From Amanita rubescens (taxonomy: Eukaryota; Basidiomycota; Agaricomycetes; Agaricales; Amanitaceae): a DNA stretch of 64,000 nucleotides. The stretch covers positions 62,001 to 126,000 of the forward strand of contig WION01000025.1 in the NCBI GenBank assembly GCA_015039365.1, read 5' to 3'. The translations under genes were made by a program, and so were the position numbers. The notes beneath the pieces are model-generated. The model had not been told where the DNA came from. It was given only the letters and a program-made list of their open reading frames with translations, and searched no databases. Positions 1-10,451 of the stretch are shown here, piece after piece (position 1 is the stretch's first letter; the number at the start of each line of letters is the position of its first letter).

Positions 1-562
1 ACAAGTCACGGACGAGCCTCGCGAATTCCGACGAAGGCATGGTTATCCGAGCCTCGTACTCTGTATCTGGGATTCCGAGAGCGTCGGTATCGATATCCAT
101 CAATTTCATATCGTATTCGGCAACGCGGTCAGAGTCTAGAAAAGGCGTAAGATTAGAGACGATACGCGACTCCAACGCGTTGTGAAACTCACGCTTGGCC
201 TCGTAGATCAGATTGAGAGTATCTGCGTCATCTAGAGCTTTGAGGGTGCAGATATCGTCATCCTTTGCGCACTTGAGGACCTTGGAAAGGCTCCCGAGGT
301 TCACGCCGAGTGGCAACGGGCGGTCACATCTATAGTTCACAAAGCCGGTGGCAGATAGAAGAACAGACACGAGGGCGACGTGGGAGTTGTCCATGGCTTG
401 CAAATTGACGCCTTCTTCGTTGCATTCAAAGTTCGCGTCTGTCACCAATTCCTTCACGGCTGTGTAGGACAACGATTAGACTTTTGACGAGGTATGTTCT
501 GCGAGCTTACCATCTAGTAGCTTTTTCAAGAGACCAGCTTCACCCAGCTTGGCTTCGAGCAT
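1..562 (-). CDS. PCNA: PCNA (proliferating cell nuclear antigen), 5' part only
   Basis: The sliding clamp that encircles DNA and tethers replicative polymerases and repair factors in the nucleus. Exons are 511-562, 193-459 and 1-135, with introns 460-510 (51 nt) and 136-192 (57 nt). The joined product gives about 151 of the usual ~260 residues and runs off the left edge. Recognisable blocks, in order, are [68 protein letters not shown], the acidic DDDI stretch, [10 protein letters not shown] and [19 protein letters not shown]. These follow eukaryotic PCNA closely through the first domain and into the interdomain connector. Treating 136-192 as coding would put extra residues into a strand that is conserved in the family, so I read it as an intron. 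The start ATG at 560-562 is the family start. Identity is very secure; only the truncation by the window edge limits it. Confidence 0.97.
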
Positions 563-591
563 TGTGAACGGAGGAGTATGAGAGAAGCCGC

Positions 592-607
592 ACGCGTCTG
601 AACGCGT
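592..607. promoter_or_regulatory. Pair of MCB (MluI cell-cycle box) elements between divergent genes
   Basis: ACGCGT occurs at 592-597 and again at 602-607, exactly one helical turn apart (10 bp start to start), 30 and 40 bp upstream of the PCNA ATG. A third ACGCGT lies at 741-746, inside codons 3-4 of the divergent gene. In yeasts and other fungi the MBF/DSC1 complex binds this hexamer to drive G1/S genes, PCNA among them. The sites sit very near the ATG, so the transcription start must be close. Function is inferred from motif and position only. Confidence 0.6.
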
Positions 608-734
608 CAACGAATTGGAGCGGAGTTTGAATAGTTCCACGTATCGTCACACATTGTCACAGCAGAAGTGCCAGCCACCCGTGTCTATATGTCGGCTGGG
701 GTCTCCTAGCCTTTCTTATTCTTAAACTTTCACT

Positions 735-1551
735 ATGTTGACGCGTGCAGAACAGCGCAGACAGAGACAACTCGAAATTGAGAAAGAACAGCGTTTGGAG
801 GATGATGAAGCCCTCAAAATGACCGAGGTACGTAACCTGGTCGTGTGCCCCCTCCATGGCTGTTGACCGTCCCGTTAACAGGAGCAGCGCGAGACGCTGT
901 TGCGGTCATTCCGCTCTGTTAAATTCGAGTTTTATGATTTAGACGGTCTCTCGTGGACTGATTCTATAAAGCAGAGGCTGTTGCGCAAGGTCAGTGGCGG
1001 ACATCTTTACCAGTGCTGGTAAGGTATTGACGCCCCTCCTCACCCTCCAGGATGCTCGCGCTACTATGAAAAAGCCGACTTTTGTAGTCCTTACGAAGGC
1101 GGATCTTGCTTCGTTTGCACCGGAAGACACCATACGTCCGTCCGCTGTTAGACGCGCGCGCGCTGCGCAGCAAGAGAGCGGCTCTCCGCAGCGCATTAGC
1201 ATCAACCTGACCCCGGGATTGAGATACGGAAAGAGAGATGGAAGTCGTACTCGTTCGCCTGTCAAGGGCCTATTCTCCGTCTCCGACACCGACGCACCTT
1301 CTATGCGGACGACCTCAACGTTGAACGACGATCAGATGACGATCAGGTTCGAAGCCCATTCGGGCAGAGATCAGATGTCGCCTGGTTCACATCCAAGTCA
1401 GCGGACGGACGCCGGCGTCATCACATCCATATTTCGTTCATCGGTTTTCTCGCCGACGCATGGACGAAAGAGGTCCCAAACATGTTCCGTCGTAGCTACA
1501 CCCAAGTCGTCCCCTTTGCTTGCACCCGTCGCCCATTTTGTATCCCCTTAA
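735..1551 (+). CDS. Unknown protein, 233 aa, divergent from PCNA
   Basis: Exons are 735-827, 882-989 and 1051-1551 (introns of 54 and 61 nt), giving 234 codons including the stop. The N-terminus is strongly charged (AEQRRQRQLEIEKEQRLEDD) and looks like a short coiled coil. It is followed by a compact stretch around KFEFYDLDGLSWTDSIKQR, then a basic, Ser/Thr/Pro-rich and probably disordered C-terminal half. I see no signal peptide or membrane segment and do not recognise the family. The start was chosen because it opens a frame that crosses both introns cleanly. The ATG lies 172 bp from the PCNA ATG, so the two genes share one promoter region containing the MCB pair. A role in replication or the cell cycle is only a guess from that arrangement. 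Confidence 0.7.
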
Positions 1552-2094
1552 CCTGCAATGTATACCACTCGTTTAGCATCGGAGGCCCGAAAACCACCTT
1601 TTTATCCTTGATTGTGAATCTCTTAGTAGCCAGTCGTTCCCCGGAGCAATATAAAATTCTCCATGACAAATGTAATGAACTGGTGGGCCCGAAAACCAGA
1701 CTCAAATGAATTTTCTCAAAGGTTTACAAGTTCACAAGCAACAATGGCACTGAAATAAAGGCCCTTGATACACCAGGAATCCATCATAATCCCATTGTCT
1801 TGTGGAAAAAGCACTCTCAGGAATCAGGTGTTAACGAAAGCAGGATCAAAATGGAGGCAATCCATGTCCATCAGTAAACCCTGTTTTTGGTTGTAATAAG
1901 TCCAGTTTTTTGTAATTGTTTGTAATATGTTGTAATATATCTGCTGTTTTGTAATTGTTTGTAATGTGCTGTAATATGTCTGCTGTTTTGTAATTGTTTG
2001 TAATGCTTCATAATTCTGGGTACTTTCTGGAGTGCTCTGTAACACTACTTAGTAGTTGCACTCTGTTCCCATAAAAAATACAGAATATGGTGGG
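1552..2094. repeat. Gene-free stretch with a short degenerate TGTAAT tandem repeat
   Basis: After the stop at 1551 I see no gene. From about 1890 to 2010 the sequence repeats a roughly 28-40 bp unit built around TGTAATATGTCTGCTGTTTT and TGTAATTGTTTG, about four degenerate copies. Confidence 0.55.
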
Positions 2095-2800
2095 AGAGAG
2101 AGCAGGGATGAGGGGAGATGGAAGCAGGGATGGGATGAGGGGAGCAGGGAGCGGGAAATGAGGGGGTGAGGGGATGAGGGGAACAGGGAGAGGATGAGGG
2201 GGGTAGTAGGCAGGCAGGGGGTAGGCAGGTAGGCAGGGGATGAGGGGGGTAGTAGGGAGGCAGGGGGTAGGGAGGCAGGCAGGGGATGAGGGGTAGGGAT
2301 GCAGGCAGGGGATGAGGAGCAGGGATGCAGGCAGGGGATGAGGGGCAGATGGGGGGCAGAGAGGCAGGGAGGAGATGAGGGGTAGGGAGGCAGGGAGGGG
2401 ATGAGGGGTAGGGAGGCAGGAGATGAGGGGCAGGGAGGGAGGCACTAGGGGATGAGGGGCAGGGAGGGAGGTAGGGGATGAGGGGCAGGGAGGGAGGTAG
2501 GGGATGAGGGGCAGGGAGGGAGGTAGGGGATGAGGGGCAGGGGGCAGATGCAGGGGGCAGATGAGGGGCAGAGAGGCAGGGAGGGGATGAGGGGTAGGGA
2601 GGCAGGGAGGGGATGAGGGGCAGGGAGGCAGATGAGGGGCAGAGGGGCAGGGAGGGGGTGAGGGGCAGGGAGGCAGATGAGGGGCAGAGAGGCAGGGAGG
2701 GGATGAGGGGCAGGGAGGCAGATGAGGGGCAGGGAGGGGATGAGGGGTAGGGAGGCAGGGAGGATATGAGGGGCAGGCAGATGAGGGGCAGGGAGGTACC
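2095..2800. repeat. Purine-rich minisatellite (GGGGATGAGGGGCAGGGAGGCAGG type)
   Basis: About 700 bp of the plus strand is almost only G and A with scattered T and C, built from variants of GATGAGGGGCAGGGAGG and GGTAGGGAGGCAGGGAG. Unit length wanders between about 18 and 30 bp, as expected from slippage and unequal exchange. The long Pro/Leu/Ser open frames on the minus strand here are by-products of the repeat, not genes. The many runs of three to five G make quadruplex or triplex structure plausible. Confidence 0.9.
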
Positions 2801-2825
2801 TAAGTAGTAAGTTGTGAGCACACTA

Positions 2826-2935
2826 GAAATGCAATTATAGTGTAGTGGTTATATCATAGATAGAATAGCTTAGCATGTGTGACTGTGTGAGGCTGAGGGT
2901 TCAATTCTGTCAGAGTGCAAATATTTCTTAGCCAA
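2826..2935 (+). repeat. Possible tRNA-derived SINE head (Pol III A and B boxes)
   Basis: TAGTGTAGTGG at 2838-2848 fits the A-box pattern TRGYNNANNNG, and GTTCAATTC at 2899-2907 fits the B-box pattern GWTCRANNC. Their starts are 61 bp apart, longer than in a plain tRNA but possible for a tRNA with an intron or long arm, or for a SINE. I could not fold a sound cloverleaf: the acceptor and T stems pair poorly. A tRNA-related repeat is therefore likelier than a working tRNA gene. No second copy was noticed in this window. Confidence 0.4.
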
Positions 2936-3545
2936 TCAAATCATGTGTACTGGTACTTGAACTGATTCTATACAAATATACAAATATGAACATTACTGAA
3001 AAGGGAGGAATAAGTAGTGGTGGTGGATATATTTTATGGATTGACCAGTTGTGGACTAGTATGTTATGGAGTGCTATGGGACATTACAGGGAAGATGATC
3101 AACATTACAGAGCATTATGAAATAATAGACCCATGTTACGAGCATTACAACACTATGGAATGTTATGTAATGCTCCATAGCAAAACCCAAGATTGCTGAT
3201 GTCTGAAGCACATGAAATGCCATGGATGCCACATGCGTACAGCAACCCAGTCCCACCCTCAAAGCAACAACACAAAATATGTTCCATTTCATTGTGCAAA
3301 CATTTGGCGGTGTTGCCACCCAAATGCTTGAACCAGCTACACACTTGTTGTTCTTCGCCATGGTTGGGGTGGTTGATTGGTTGAGTCAGACAGTTAAGAA
3401 ATGTGCTAGGCAGCATGTTAGGTCTCTTTGGACTTGTCCATTGGCTCAGGGATCTTACCCAGGTTGTCAGATGATCACTGGTGCTCCCACCGTGAATGGC
3501 CCGGGGCTGCAACATGAATTGAAAATTCCGATGGACAACTGGTCC
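2936..3545. other. No recognisable feature
   Basis: About 600 bp of unique-looking sequence without a supported gene. Short open frames overlap each other on both strands and none resembles a known family. Confidence 0.5.
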
Positions 3546-3835
3546 GCTAATGTTGCAAGGAATACTTCTCAGTAGGAACACATTGGATTAAGTTGGTGTA
3601 AGGGGGAAAGTTGCACAGTTTTGTATGCTCTATAACTTCGTCGGAACGGATTTTTAAAATTCCTATCCTAATACCTAAAACTGACCCTTTTGAGGTGTAT
3701 TTGAAGCTATTACAATAGAAATTTTAAAAATCCGTTCCAACGAAGTTATAGAGCGTACAAAACGGTGCAACTTTCCCCCTTACACCAACTTAATCCAATG
3801 TGTTCCTACTGAGAAGTATTCCTTGCAACATTAGC
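3546..3835. mobile_element. 290-bp fold-back (inverted-repeat) element
   Basis: The left arm starting GCTAATGTTGCAAGGAATAC is matched by its inverted copy ending at 3835. The arms are about 110-120 bp each and pair nearly perfectly (AGTAGGAACACATTGGATTA; TATAACTTCGTCGGAACGG against its partner), around a short centre near 3665-3720. This is the shape of a MITE or fold-back element. I found no convincing target-site duplication and the superfamily is unknown. Confidence 0.75.
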
Positions 3836-4173
3836 CCCTTATATACAGGAAATTGGGTCATTGACATGTCCTGGGAGTAAATAATCTAGTATCCCATGTG
3901 TAAGGCCATTTATACAGTGTATATTCCCCCATTTCTACTCTAATACAATGTATCAGAGTGTTGTGCAGAATGTTATCAGGACATGGTGCGCATGTCACAT
4001 ATGGTGACAGACATGTGACAGACGTCACATATATGCAGAATTTGTCTACCCCAGTCCCCCATAGAGCCCAAACCCTTTCTTTAGCTCACATACATCATAT
4101 AATAGTTGTATATACTGTATTAAGATTATATAGTCCAATATGGAATGTTATTTGAAACTACAGCATGCAAGAA
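3836..4173. other. No recognisable feature
   Basis: Unique-looking AT-leaning sequence between two fold-back elements; nothing supported. Confidence 0.5.
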
Positions 4174-4479
4174 CATCAGCAAATTGGGGAAAAATCTGAC
4201 CTCATCTGATTGCATCTGACACTGCTGGAACACTGGCTGTCCGATTGTCTGATTGTCTAACCAGCACTGGAACACTAATTGTCTGACAGCCTGATTGTCT
4301 GACATTGTCTGACAACATCTGACACCTCATCTGGCACTTGTCAGACGTTGTCAGATGATGTCAGACAATCAGGCTGTCAGACAATTAGTGTTCCAGTGCT
4401 GGTTAGACAATCAGACAATCAGACAGCCAGTGTTCCAGCAGTGTCAGATGCAATCAGATTTTTCCCCAATTTCCTGATG
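4174..4479 (+). mobile_element. 306-bp fold-back element, copy 1
   Basis: Runs from CATCAGCAAATTGGGG to CCCCAATTTCCTGATG. The arms consist of degenerate GTCTGA/TCAGAC repeats folding about a centre near 4320. A second copy of exactly the same length lies at 9520-9825 in the opposite orientation. The ends CATCAG...CTGATG are shared by both. No target duplication longer than AA was found. Confidence 0.85.
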
Positions 4480-5898
4480 AACCAGTAATTTACGAATGTG
4501 TCAAGATTTGTGACTGATTCCGTCACAAAGCGTGATGTCACGCTTCCCGCGCGTAACCGAGAATTGCCCACCCCCACTCTGTGATTGCCAGTGATAACCA
4601 GCATAATCCAACACTCCCCCTCAATCACGAGTGTGTCCAGGAAAACTTCAAAAATGTTGCAAATTGTCTTCATCAAGAAAATAAAGCCAGGAAGCCAAAG
4701 TTCCCATGCAACATGCTTCAAGAATTAGGGATTGGCTTGGGTGAACCCCTGGGTATCCAGATGCATACCCACACCCACACCCTGTGACATACCCATACCC
4801 TCACTCTGGGTATGGGTTTGGATCAGGGTACATGGCAAGCTGACCCATACCCACACCCACTTCCATACCCACACCCACACCCTTATGGGTTGTACCCTTT
4901 GATGAAGGTAATGATATGTGTAATACAAGTTAGTTAAAATGAAAAAGAAAAAAACAACAACTAGTAATTGAAACTAAGGTGAGTCCCACCTTCCCTTTCC
5001 ATTCAAAATGTGTCTGCTAATGTGTTTCCTCCCCACACCATATCCCATCAACATCCCCCTAGTCTAGTGCCCAGTCCAGCCTTCAATGGTGCCCATCACT
5101 GCCACCTCCTTTAAGCCATGTGAGACAATTTGAAGCAAACAGGACCAGGAGTCTCCTTCCCCTCCATTCCCTTCCCCCTCTGTCCCTTTCCTTTGCTGGC
5201 TGACAGAGAAGTGACCCCACAGGCCCACCAGCATTGCACCCATGGACCACCAGAAGGAGAACACACTCCTGATCCCCCATCCTCCACCTGAGGTCCCCAC
5301 TGCCACCCCCAATTCAACTCTCCAGCCACACCTGTTCTGGAGCAATCCAAACAGTAAAACCCCACCCAGCAGCCCACTGCTCAGGCTGCCCCTAAGACCT
5401 CGGGTGTACAGGCCACACCCAGGTCCAGCCTCTGTAATCGCCACCCTCTGCCACCATCATGACCCATGGAGTGAGCCACTGATGCATATGGCCCAGTGGC
5501 CCTTCACAGGTTCTGCTTCCAAGGCTCCCCCTGCCCCCCTGCAACTATCAGACACCAACACAGGCTGCATTTGTGACCTGGGCCTGGCCTCTGTCCCAAC
5601 AGAGCTGCCCATATCCCACCTTATCCTGACATAGGAGTGGGTACAGGAGTGGGTATGCCTGATGATACCCAAACCCATGTTGAGGGTATGGGTTTGAATG
5701 AGGGTCCATGGAGTCTGTACCCCCACCCATACCCACTGTACACCCACACCCAAGACCCTCAAGGGTTTGGCCAACCCACGCCAATCCCTATCAAGAATTC
5801 TTCTTCAACTGCAGAGCGATCCAAATTGCTCATCGCTTGCAGGTAGGTCCTAAACTCACCATATGCTTGATATCTAACCAACACGGTGGTTAGAATGT
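4480..5898. other. Gene-free region with two GGGTATGGG/CCCATACCC palindromic patches
   Basis: Patches at about 4735-4890 and 5635-5775 hold scattered CCCATACCCACACCC motifs and their complements (GGGTATGGGTTTG), each flanked by GGGT...ACCC ends, so they resemble two very short decayed inverted-repeat elements. Between them, about 5040-5630 is C-rich with overlapping open frames on both strands and nothing I can recognise. Confidence 0.45.
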
Positions 5899-5936
5899 TC
5901 ATCAATTAGTGTTTTAAAGTCCGGTTGTGCAACCGG

Positions 5937-6333
5937 TGAAACAATAAAGAGAAGGCCGACGTGGAACAGTGTTCGGCCAAAGGGGCTTCGGAGGTCAGTC
6001 CTGGGGGTGCCTCGGAGGCAGAGAGGGTGCCGAATGCGAAGGTGAACAAGTGGAAGGTGTCCGAAGCACCGAGGAACGAAGGGAACGAAAGGAATCGAAC
6101 TCGGAGCAGTAATGGGGTGATAATTCGCTAACTACAACTATGTACACAATGGTATATATACTACGGAGGCACGAGGTGACCATGTGACAATTCCTGCACC
6201 GAGTCCGAGGTCTGTGCATGCGTCCGAACACAAACGATCATCCTCCGGGGTCGAGTATAGGCTCGGAGTGCTTCGGGGAGCTTCGGAAGGTTTCGGAGAT
6301 CGGTTCCAACGTAGCCGGAATCGGCTCGTTACA
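5937..6333 (-). repeat. Short solo LTR, family R, copy 1
   Basis: Begins TGAAAC and ends GTTACA (TG...CA), flanked by the 4-bp duplication CCGG at 5933-5936 and 6334-6337. The sibling element at 18644-19481 shows the uninterrupted target, which matches if CCGG is counted once. TATA-like sequence on the minus strand suggests minus orientation. Confidence 0.75.
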
Positions 6334-6387
6334 CCGGTAAAAAACCGGCAACCGGACTGGACCGTTACCGGTTGCAACCGAACCGCG

Positions 6388-7173
6388 TAGTGTTCGAAAG
6401 TCCGGTTCAGTCCGGTTTTTTGCGCTATTTTTGGTGCAACCGGACTGCAACCGGTTTTTGAAATTTCAGATTTTGGTGCAACCGGACTGAAACCGGTGAA
6501 AACCGGTCCTGCAGTAGGGCAGGCTGGTTTTGCAACCGGTTGCAACCGGTTTTTGCCCCAAACTGCTTATGTAATACTGAAAATTTCGAAATATACATAG
6601 ATAATATCCTAGACCACCAGATAAGCTATGTTACGGACATTGGATATGTAATTTTTTGAGATTTGACATTTACTACATTAATACAAGTGGTTGAATGGGT
6701 GGATGCGAAAATGGGCAGTTGGATGTCATTGCTAAAATTAGACTAAAGTGACGTCATTGATATGTCTCAGCAATTTGTTCAAGGACATTTCTAATTTTAG
6801 CAATGTTATCCAAGTCCCCATTGGCGAATCCACCCTCCAACCCTCACAATAGTTGTGTACAAAGGGTTATATAGGTGGATGCATGAAAGGGCAGTTGGAT
6901 GATGCTGCTAAAATTAGAATAATTTCTAATTTTAGCAGCATCATCCGAGTCCCCACTGGCCAATCCACCCCTCCGCACCTCCCAACGGTTTCCGTAAAAG
7001 ACCGGTTGCAACCAGTTGCCAACCGGTCTTTCACTTCTGGCCAAAAAACCCGGACCGAAACCAATTGCATCTCAGAATTGCCAAAACCGGCAACTGAAGT
7101 TCGGTTGCAACCAAATTTGGTCTGGTCCGGTCCTGGTCTTTTGCCGGTTGCACAACCGGACTTTAGAACACTA
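6388..7173. mobile_element. hAT-like miniature element C, nested in element A
   Basis: 786 bp with ends TAGTGTTCGAAAGTCCGGTT and ACCGGACTTTAGAACACTA, flanked by the perfect 8-bp duplication GAACCGCG (6380-6387 and 7174-7181). It has no coding capacity. Internally it carries two short inverted pairs built on CTAATTTTAG. Confidence 0.9.
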
Positions 7174-8073
7174 GAACCGCGGTTGCCGGTTTTGGTAGAT
7201 TTGACTTCTGCCCGGTTGCGGTCCGGGCCTTTGGGCTAGAATCAAAGACCGGTTGAAAACCGGTCACAACCGGTCGCAACTGGTCTTTGATGGTGACCGT
7301 TGAGAGGGGTGGAGGGGTGGAGGGGTGGAGGGGTGGATTGGCCAGTGGCAACTCGGATGACATTGCTAATTTTAGAAACAATTTCCAATGTCATTGTTGA
7401 AAAGTAACATATCCAATCCCTACAACATAGCTCAGACCCTTTACAATGATTATTATAATATATTAATAACATTTTTGTTCTTGAACTTTAGTAACGAGGG
7501 GTGAATTGGCGAGTGTCACCTTGGATGACATTGCTAAAATTAGAAACAATTCTAATTTTAGTAACATCATCCAAGCACCCATTTACGCATCCACCCATTC
7601 AACACCTTGCATTAGTGTAGCAATAGTCAGATCTTGAAGAATAACATAGTATCTAATGCCCACAACATCACTTTTTCTCACTTTAGAATGTTATGTACTT
7701 ATATTTTTAACAAAGTTCAATTTTTTCACTATTACATAAGTGTCGAGGGTGAAAACCGGTTGCGACCGGTTGCAACTGGTTGCCAACTCACTTGCAAGAC
7801 CGCAAGACCGGTTTTTTCCGGTTTCGGTCCGGTCTTTCCAAATCTCAAAATTCAAAAGACCGGACTGAACCGGACTTTAAAACACTATCATCAATCCCAT
7901 GGTAAGTCCACCAGTTCCCACATCATACTTGTTATTGCTGCCATCACCTTGAATGCATGTACCACACGAGGTACATCCAACCATGCCCCAAACGTCGAGC
8001 CAAGTGTTCCTCAGTATGAACATGAACTTCTGCATTAACTTGAAGCATTCAATTATCAATAGGCACGGCCCGG

Positions 8074-8410
8074 TGAAACAATGCAAGGGAGGCTGACTTG
8101 GGGTGCAGCCTCTGAGATGTGATGCAGCTGGCAAGTTTGGCAGCACCGAAAGGTGCTCGTCCGAGCTCGGTCACACTCGTTGAGCTCAGAAAGTAAATGC
8201 GAAGTGCAGGGGAGAAGAAGATTTATAACAAACTAGCTACGACAGTATATGTACTCAGTGCCTTGTGTAAACTACGTGCATACAGTCCGAAACATATCCA
8301 GTTCCGAGTCTGAGAGCTCCGAAGCGAGGTTCCGAATCTCGGAAGCTTGACCCGAGGTTGTGGTGAGGTTTCAGTATCGGTTCCAGCATAGCCGGAATCA
8401 ATATGTTACA
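8074..8410 (-). repeat. Short solo LTR, family R, copy 2
   Basis: TGAAACAATG...ATGTTACA. Flanks are CCGG (8070-8073) and CTGG (8411-8414), readable as one 4-bp duplication in which a CpG decayed to TpG. The inside matches copy 4 (TTCGGCAGCACC, GGTGCTCGTCC, CGGTCACACTC) and copy 1 (TTCCAGCATAGCCGGAAT). Confidence 0.7.
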
Positions 8411-8453
8411 CTGGGATCGACTAGAAAGCCATAAAGCACTGCAATGACAAAAT

Positions 8454-9230
8454 TAGTGATCGGAGGTTCAGTTATGTAACCGCAATTAACTGTAACTTAA
8501 CTGAACCTAACTGCTCGACCAGTTAATTATCAGTTAAGGTTAGGCCCTTTCCCTAACCTTAACCGGACCGGTTATGACCGGTTATGACCAGTTAAATTAT
8601 GCAATCTTGTAGAGCTGGTCCTTAGCTTCATTTTGAGCCCTTATTCATGTAATTTGGCCCAGTGGTTCATGAGATATGAAGTATTTTGTGAAGGGATGTC
8701 AAATTATTGTGTTTCCCATTAGCAATGTGGTCCATGACATGCAAAAAGCAATATACAATTAGTTTCTCATGTTCAATCTGCTAGCTATTTCCCTCACCAC
8801 ACTCAGAAACATAGTTCTCTGGGATGCTGATGAGGAGCAAAGTTTTGCATGGCTGTCATGAGGCTCTAATTTGTATGCAATTTTCATTATGTTTATCATT
8901 CTGTATTGGACAATATACTTCTGACTTAGGCTGTTGGCATTTGGGACTTGTTTCTGACTTATATTGATCAGTTATGAGCATCATAGACAACATTGCTAAT
9001 GGGAAACCAATCATCTTGACATCACTCACAAAACACTTCATATCTCATGAACCACTGGTCCAAATTACATGAATAAGGGCTCAAAATGATGCTAATAACC
9101 TGCTCTACAAGATTACATAATTTTAATTCCAGTTAAGGTTAAGAAAATTCTGGGTCATCAGTTAATTGATCAGTTACAGTTAATCAATTTTGGGGCAATT
9201 AACCGGACTTAACCTAACCTCACAACACTA
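8454..9230. mobile_element. hAT-like miniature element, family II, copy 1
   Basis: 777 bp with ends TAGTGATCGGAGGTTCAGTT and GACTTAACCTAACCTCACAACACTA, flanked by the perfect 8-bp duplication GACAAAAT (8446-8453 and 9231-9238). Long internal arms pair with each other (the stretch around TGTAATTTGGCCCAGTGG at 8649 against CCACTGGTCCAAATTACATG near 9052), so the whole element is a large hairpin. It has no transposase. A close copy lies at 23046-23835. Confidence 0.9.
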
Positions 9231-9519
9231 GACAAAATCAGACCATTCAAGAGAGAATAGGATGCTAGAAGCTGGAAGTGATAACCAGGTACATTTCTCC
9301 ATGTCTCCTTCAATGAAATGGATCCAAATGAAGCTAATAAAGATGAACAAGCCAGAGAGTGCTGAAACACTGCAGAGTGCTCTGGGTTGTACCCAGCATT
9401 GCAGGTGCCATGCACAATAGTGCACAGACTTAAGCTAAGGCTGATCTGAGGGGAAGGGGAACTCCAATTCTCGTTCGTAGCTATTGTATATGACTACATG
9501 TGACATGTACTTATAGTAA

Positions 9520-9825
9520 CATCAGGAAATTGGGGAAAAATCTGATTGCATCTGACACTGCTGGAACACTGGCTGTCTGATTGTCTGATTGTCTAACCAG
9601 CACTGGAACACTAATTGTCTGACAGCCTGATTGTCTGACATCATCTGACAACGTCTGACAAGTGCCAGATGAGGTGTCAGATGTTGTCAGACAATGTCAG
9701 ACAATCAGGCTGTCAGACAATTAGTGTTCCAGTGCTGGTTAGACAATCAGACAATCGGACAGCCAGTGTTCCAGCAGTGTCAGATGCAATCAGATGAGGT
9801 CAGATTTTTCCCCAATTTGCTGATG
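9520..9825 (-). mobile_element. 306-bp fold-back element, copy 2 (inverted relative to copy 1)
   Basis: CATCAGGAAATTGGGG...CCCCAATTTGCTGATG. Its reverse complement matches 4174-4479 end to end at the same length. It sits in solo LTR copy 3, and the related LTR at 36161 shows an unoccupied counterpart near 36318-36325. Confidence 0.85.
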
Positions 9826-9922
9826 AACTACCATGCGCTTAGTACCATGCGCTTGTGGTCTGACATATTCTGACATATTCCTGCGCATCTGACGTACTCC
9901 AACAAATTCCCGTGCATCAGAG

Positions 9923-10451
9923 TAGTGTTGCTGAAGCTAAGCTAGGCTTGGCTTTGGCTAGGCCTAGTTACCGGGTTTTTCGGCTGATGAGTGGCTTGGG
10001 AGCCGGCTTTAGCTGGCTGAGCTGTTCCCATGGGCTAGATTTTGTCGTCTGAGTTCTCCATGCCCCTAAACATGTTGTTTACAATGGTTTATTCCTTTAT
10101 ACATTACTACCATGTCCTACTAGCTGCCTACTGGCAGTATTATGTTCTTAACAAAGGCCGGGCACTTTTGCGCACACAGCTGCACATGGCTGTGCTGTGA
10201 CATGTGACACTAGTGCAACAGCCCCGGGAATTGGGAAATAGACCTTTGTTTAAGTCAGATTAGACATTACTGAAGGGATGGGGGTCATCAGGGAATGTAC
10301 TGGAGGGTTTTCAGCTATCAGGGAGGCCACTGGAATGGGGTTGTAAGACATGAGCTAGAGCCAGCTTCAGCCGAAAACTCAGCTCCGGCTGGCTCCTGAT
10401 CGGCTTAGCTAAGCTGGCTAACGGCTTTGAGCCTAGCCGTCAGCAACACTA
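9923..10451. mobile_element. hAT-like miniature element, family III
   Basis: 529 bp with ends TAGTGTTGCTGAAGCTAAGC and the inverted GCCTAGCCGTCAGCAACACTA, flanked by the perfect 8-bp duplication CATCAGAG (9915-9922 and 10452-10459). The subterminal regions are rich in GCTAAGC/GGCTAGG-type motifs in both orientations. No coding capacity. Confidence 0.9.

Larger units (their letters stand above)
5907..7887. mobile_element. hAT-like miniature element A, with two insertions inside
   Basis: Ends are TAGTGTTTTAAAGTCCGGTT and its inverted match AACCGGACTTTAAAACACTA. The perfect 8-bp duplication TCATCAAT (5899-5906 and 7888-7895) flanks them; 8-bp duplications are the hallmark of the hAT superfamily. 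The interior is filled with ACCGGTTGCAACCGGT-type motifs and has no transposase. It contains a solo LTR (5937-6333) and a second element of its own family (6388-7173). Taking out both insertions and one copy of each duplication leaves 786 bp, the exact length of the nested copy. Confidence 0.9.

Noticed and set aside
2008..2821. Long Pro/Leu/Ser open frames on the minus strand
   Set aside because: They are the complement of the purine-rich minisatellite; no start context, exon or family supports a protein.
3546..3835. hAT assignment for the 290-bp fold-back element
   Set aside because: Its ends are not TAGTG...CACTA and the 8 bp on each side differ.
5064..5640. Open frames of 78-130 codons on both strands
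   Set aside because: They overlap each other in several frames and reflect GC-rich composition; no conserved motif or splice signal.
8856..9041. A 61-codon frame repeated at 23354-23614, suggesting a conserved small protein
   Set aside because: The repetition comes from the two copies of a hAT-like hairpin element and lies in its pairing arms.
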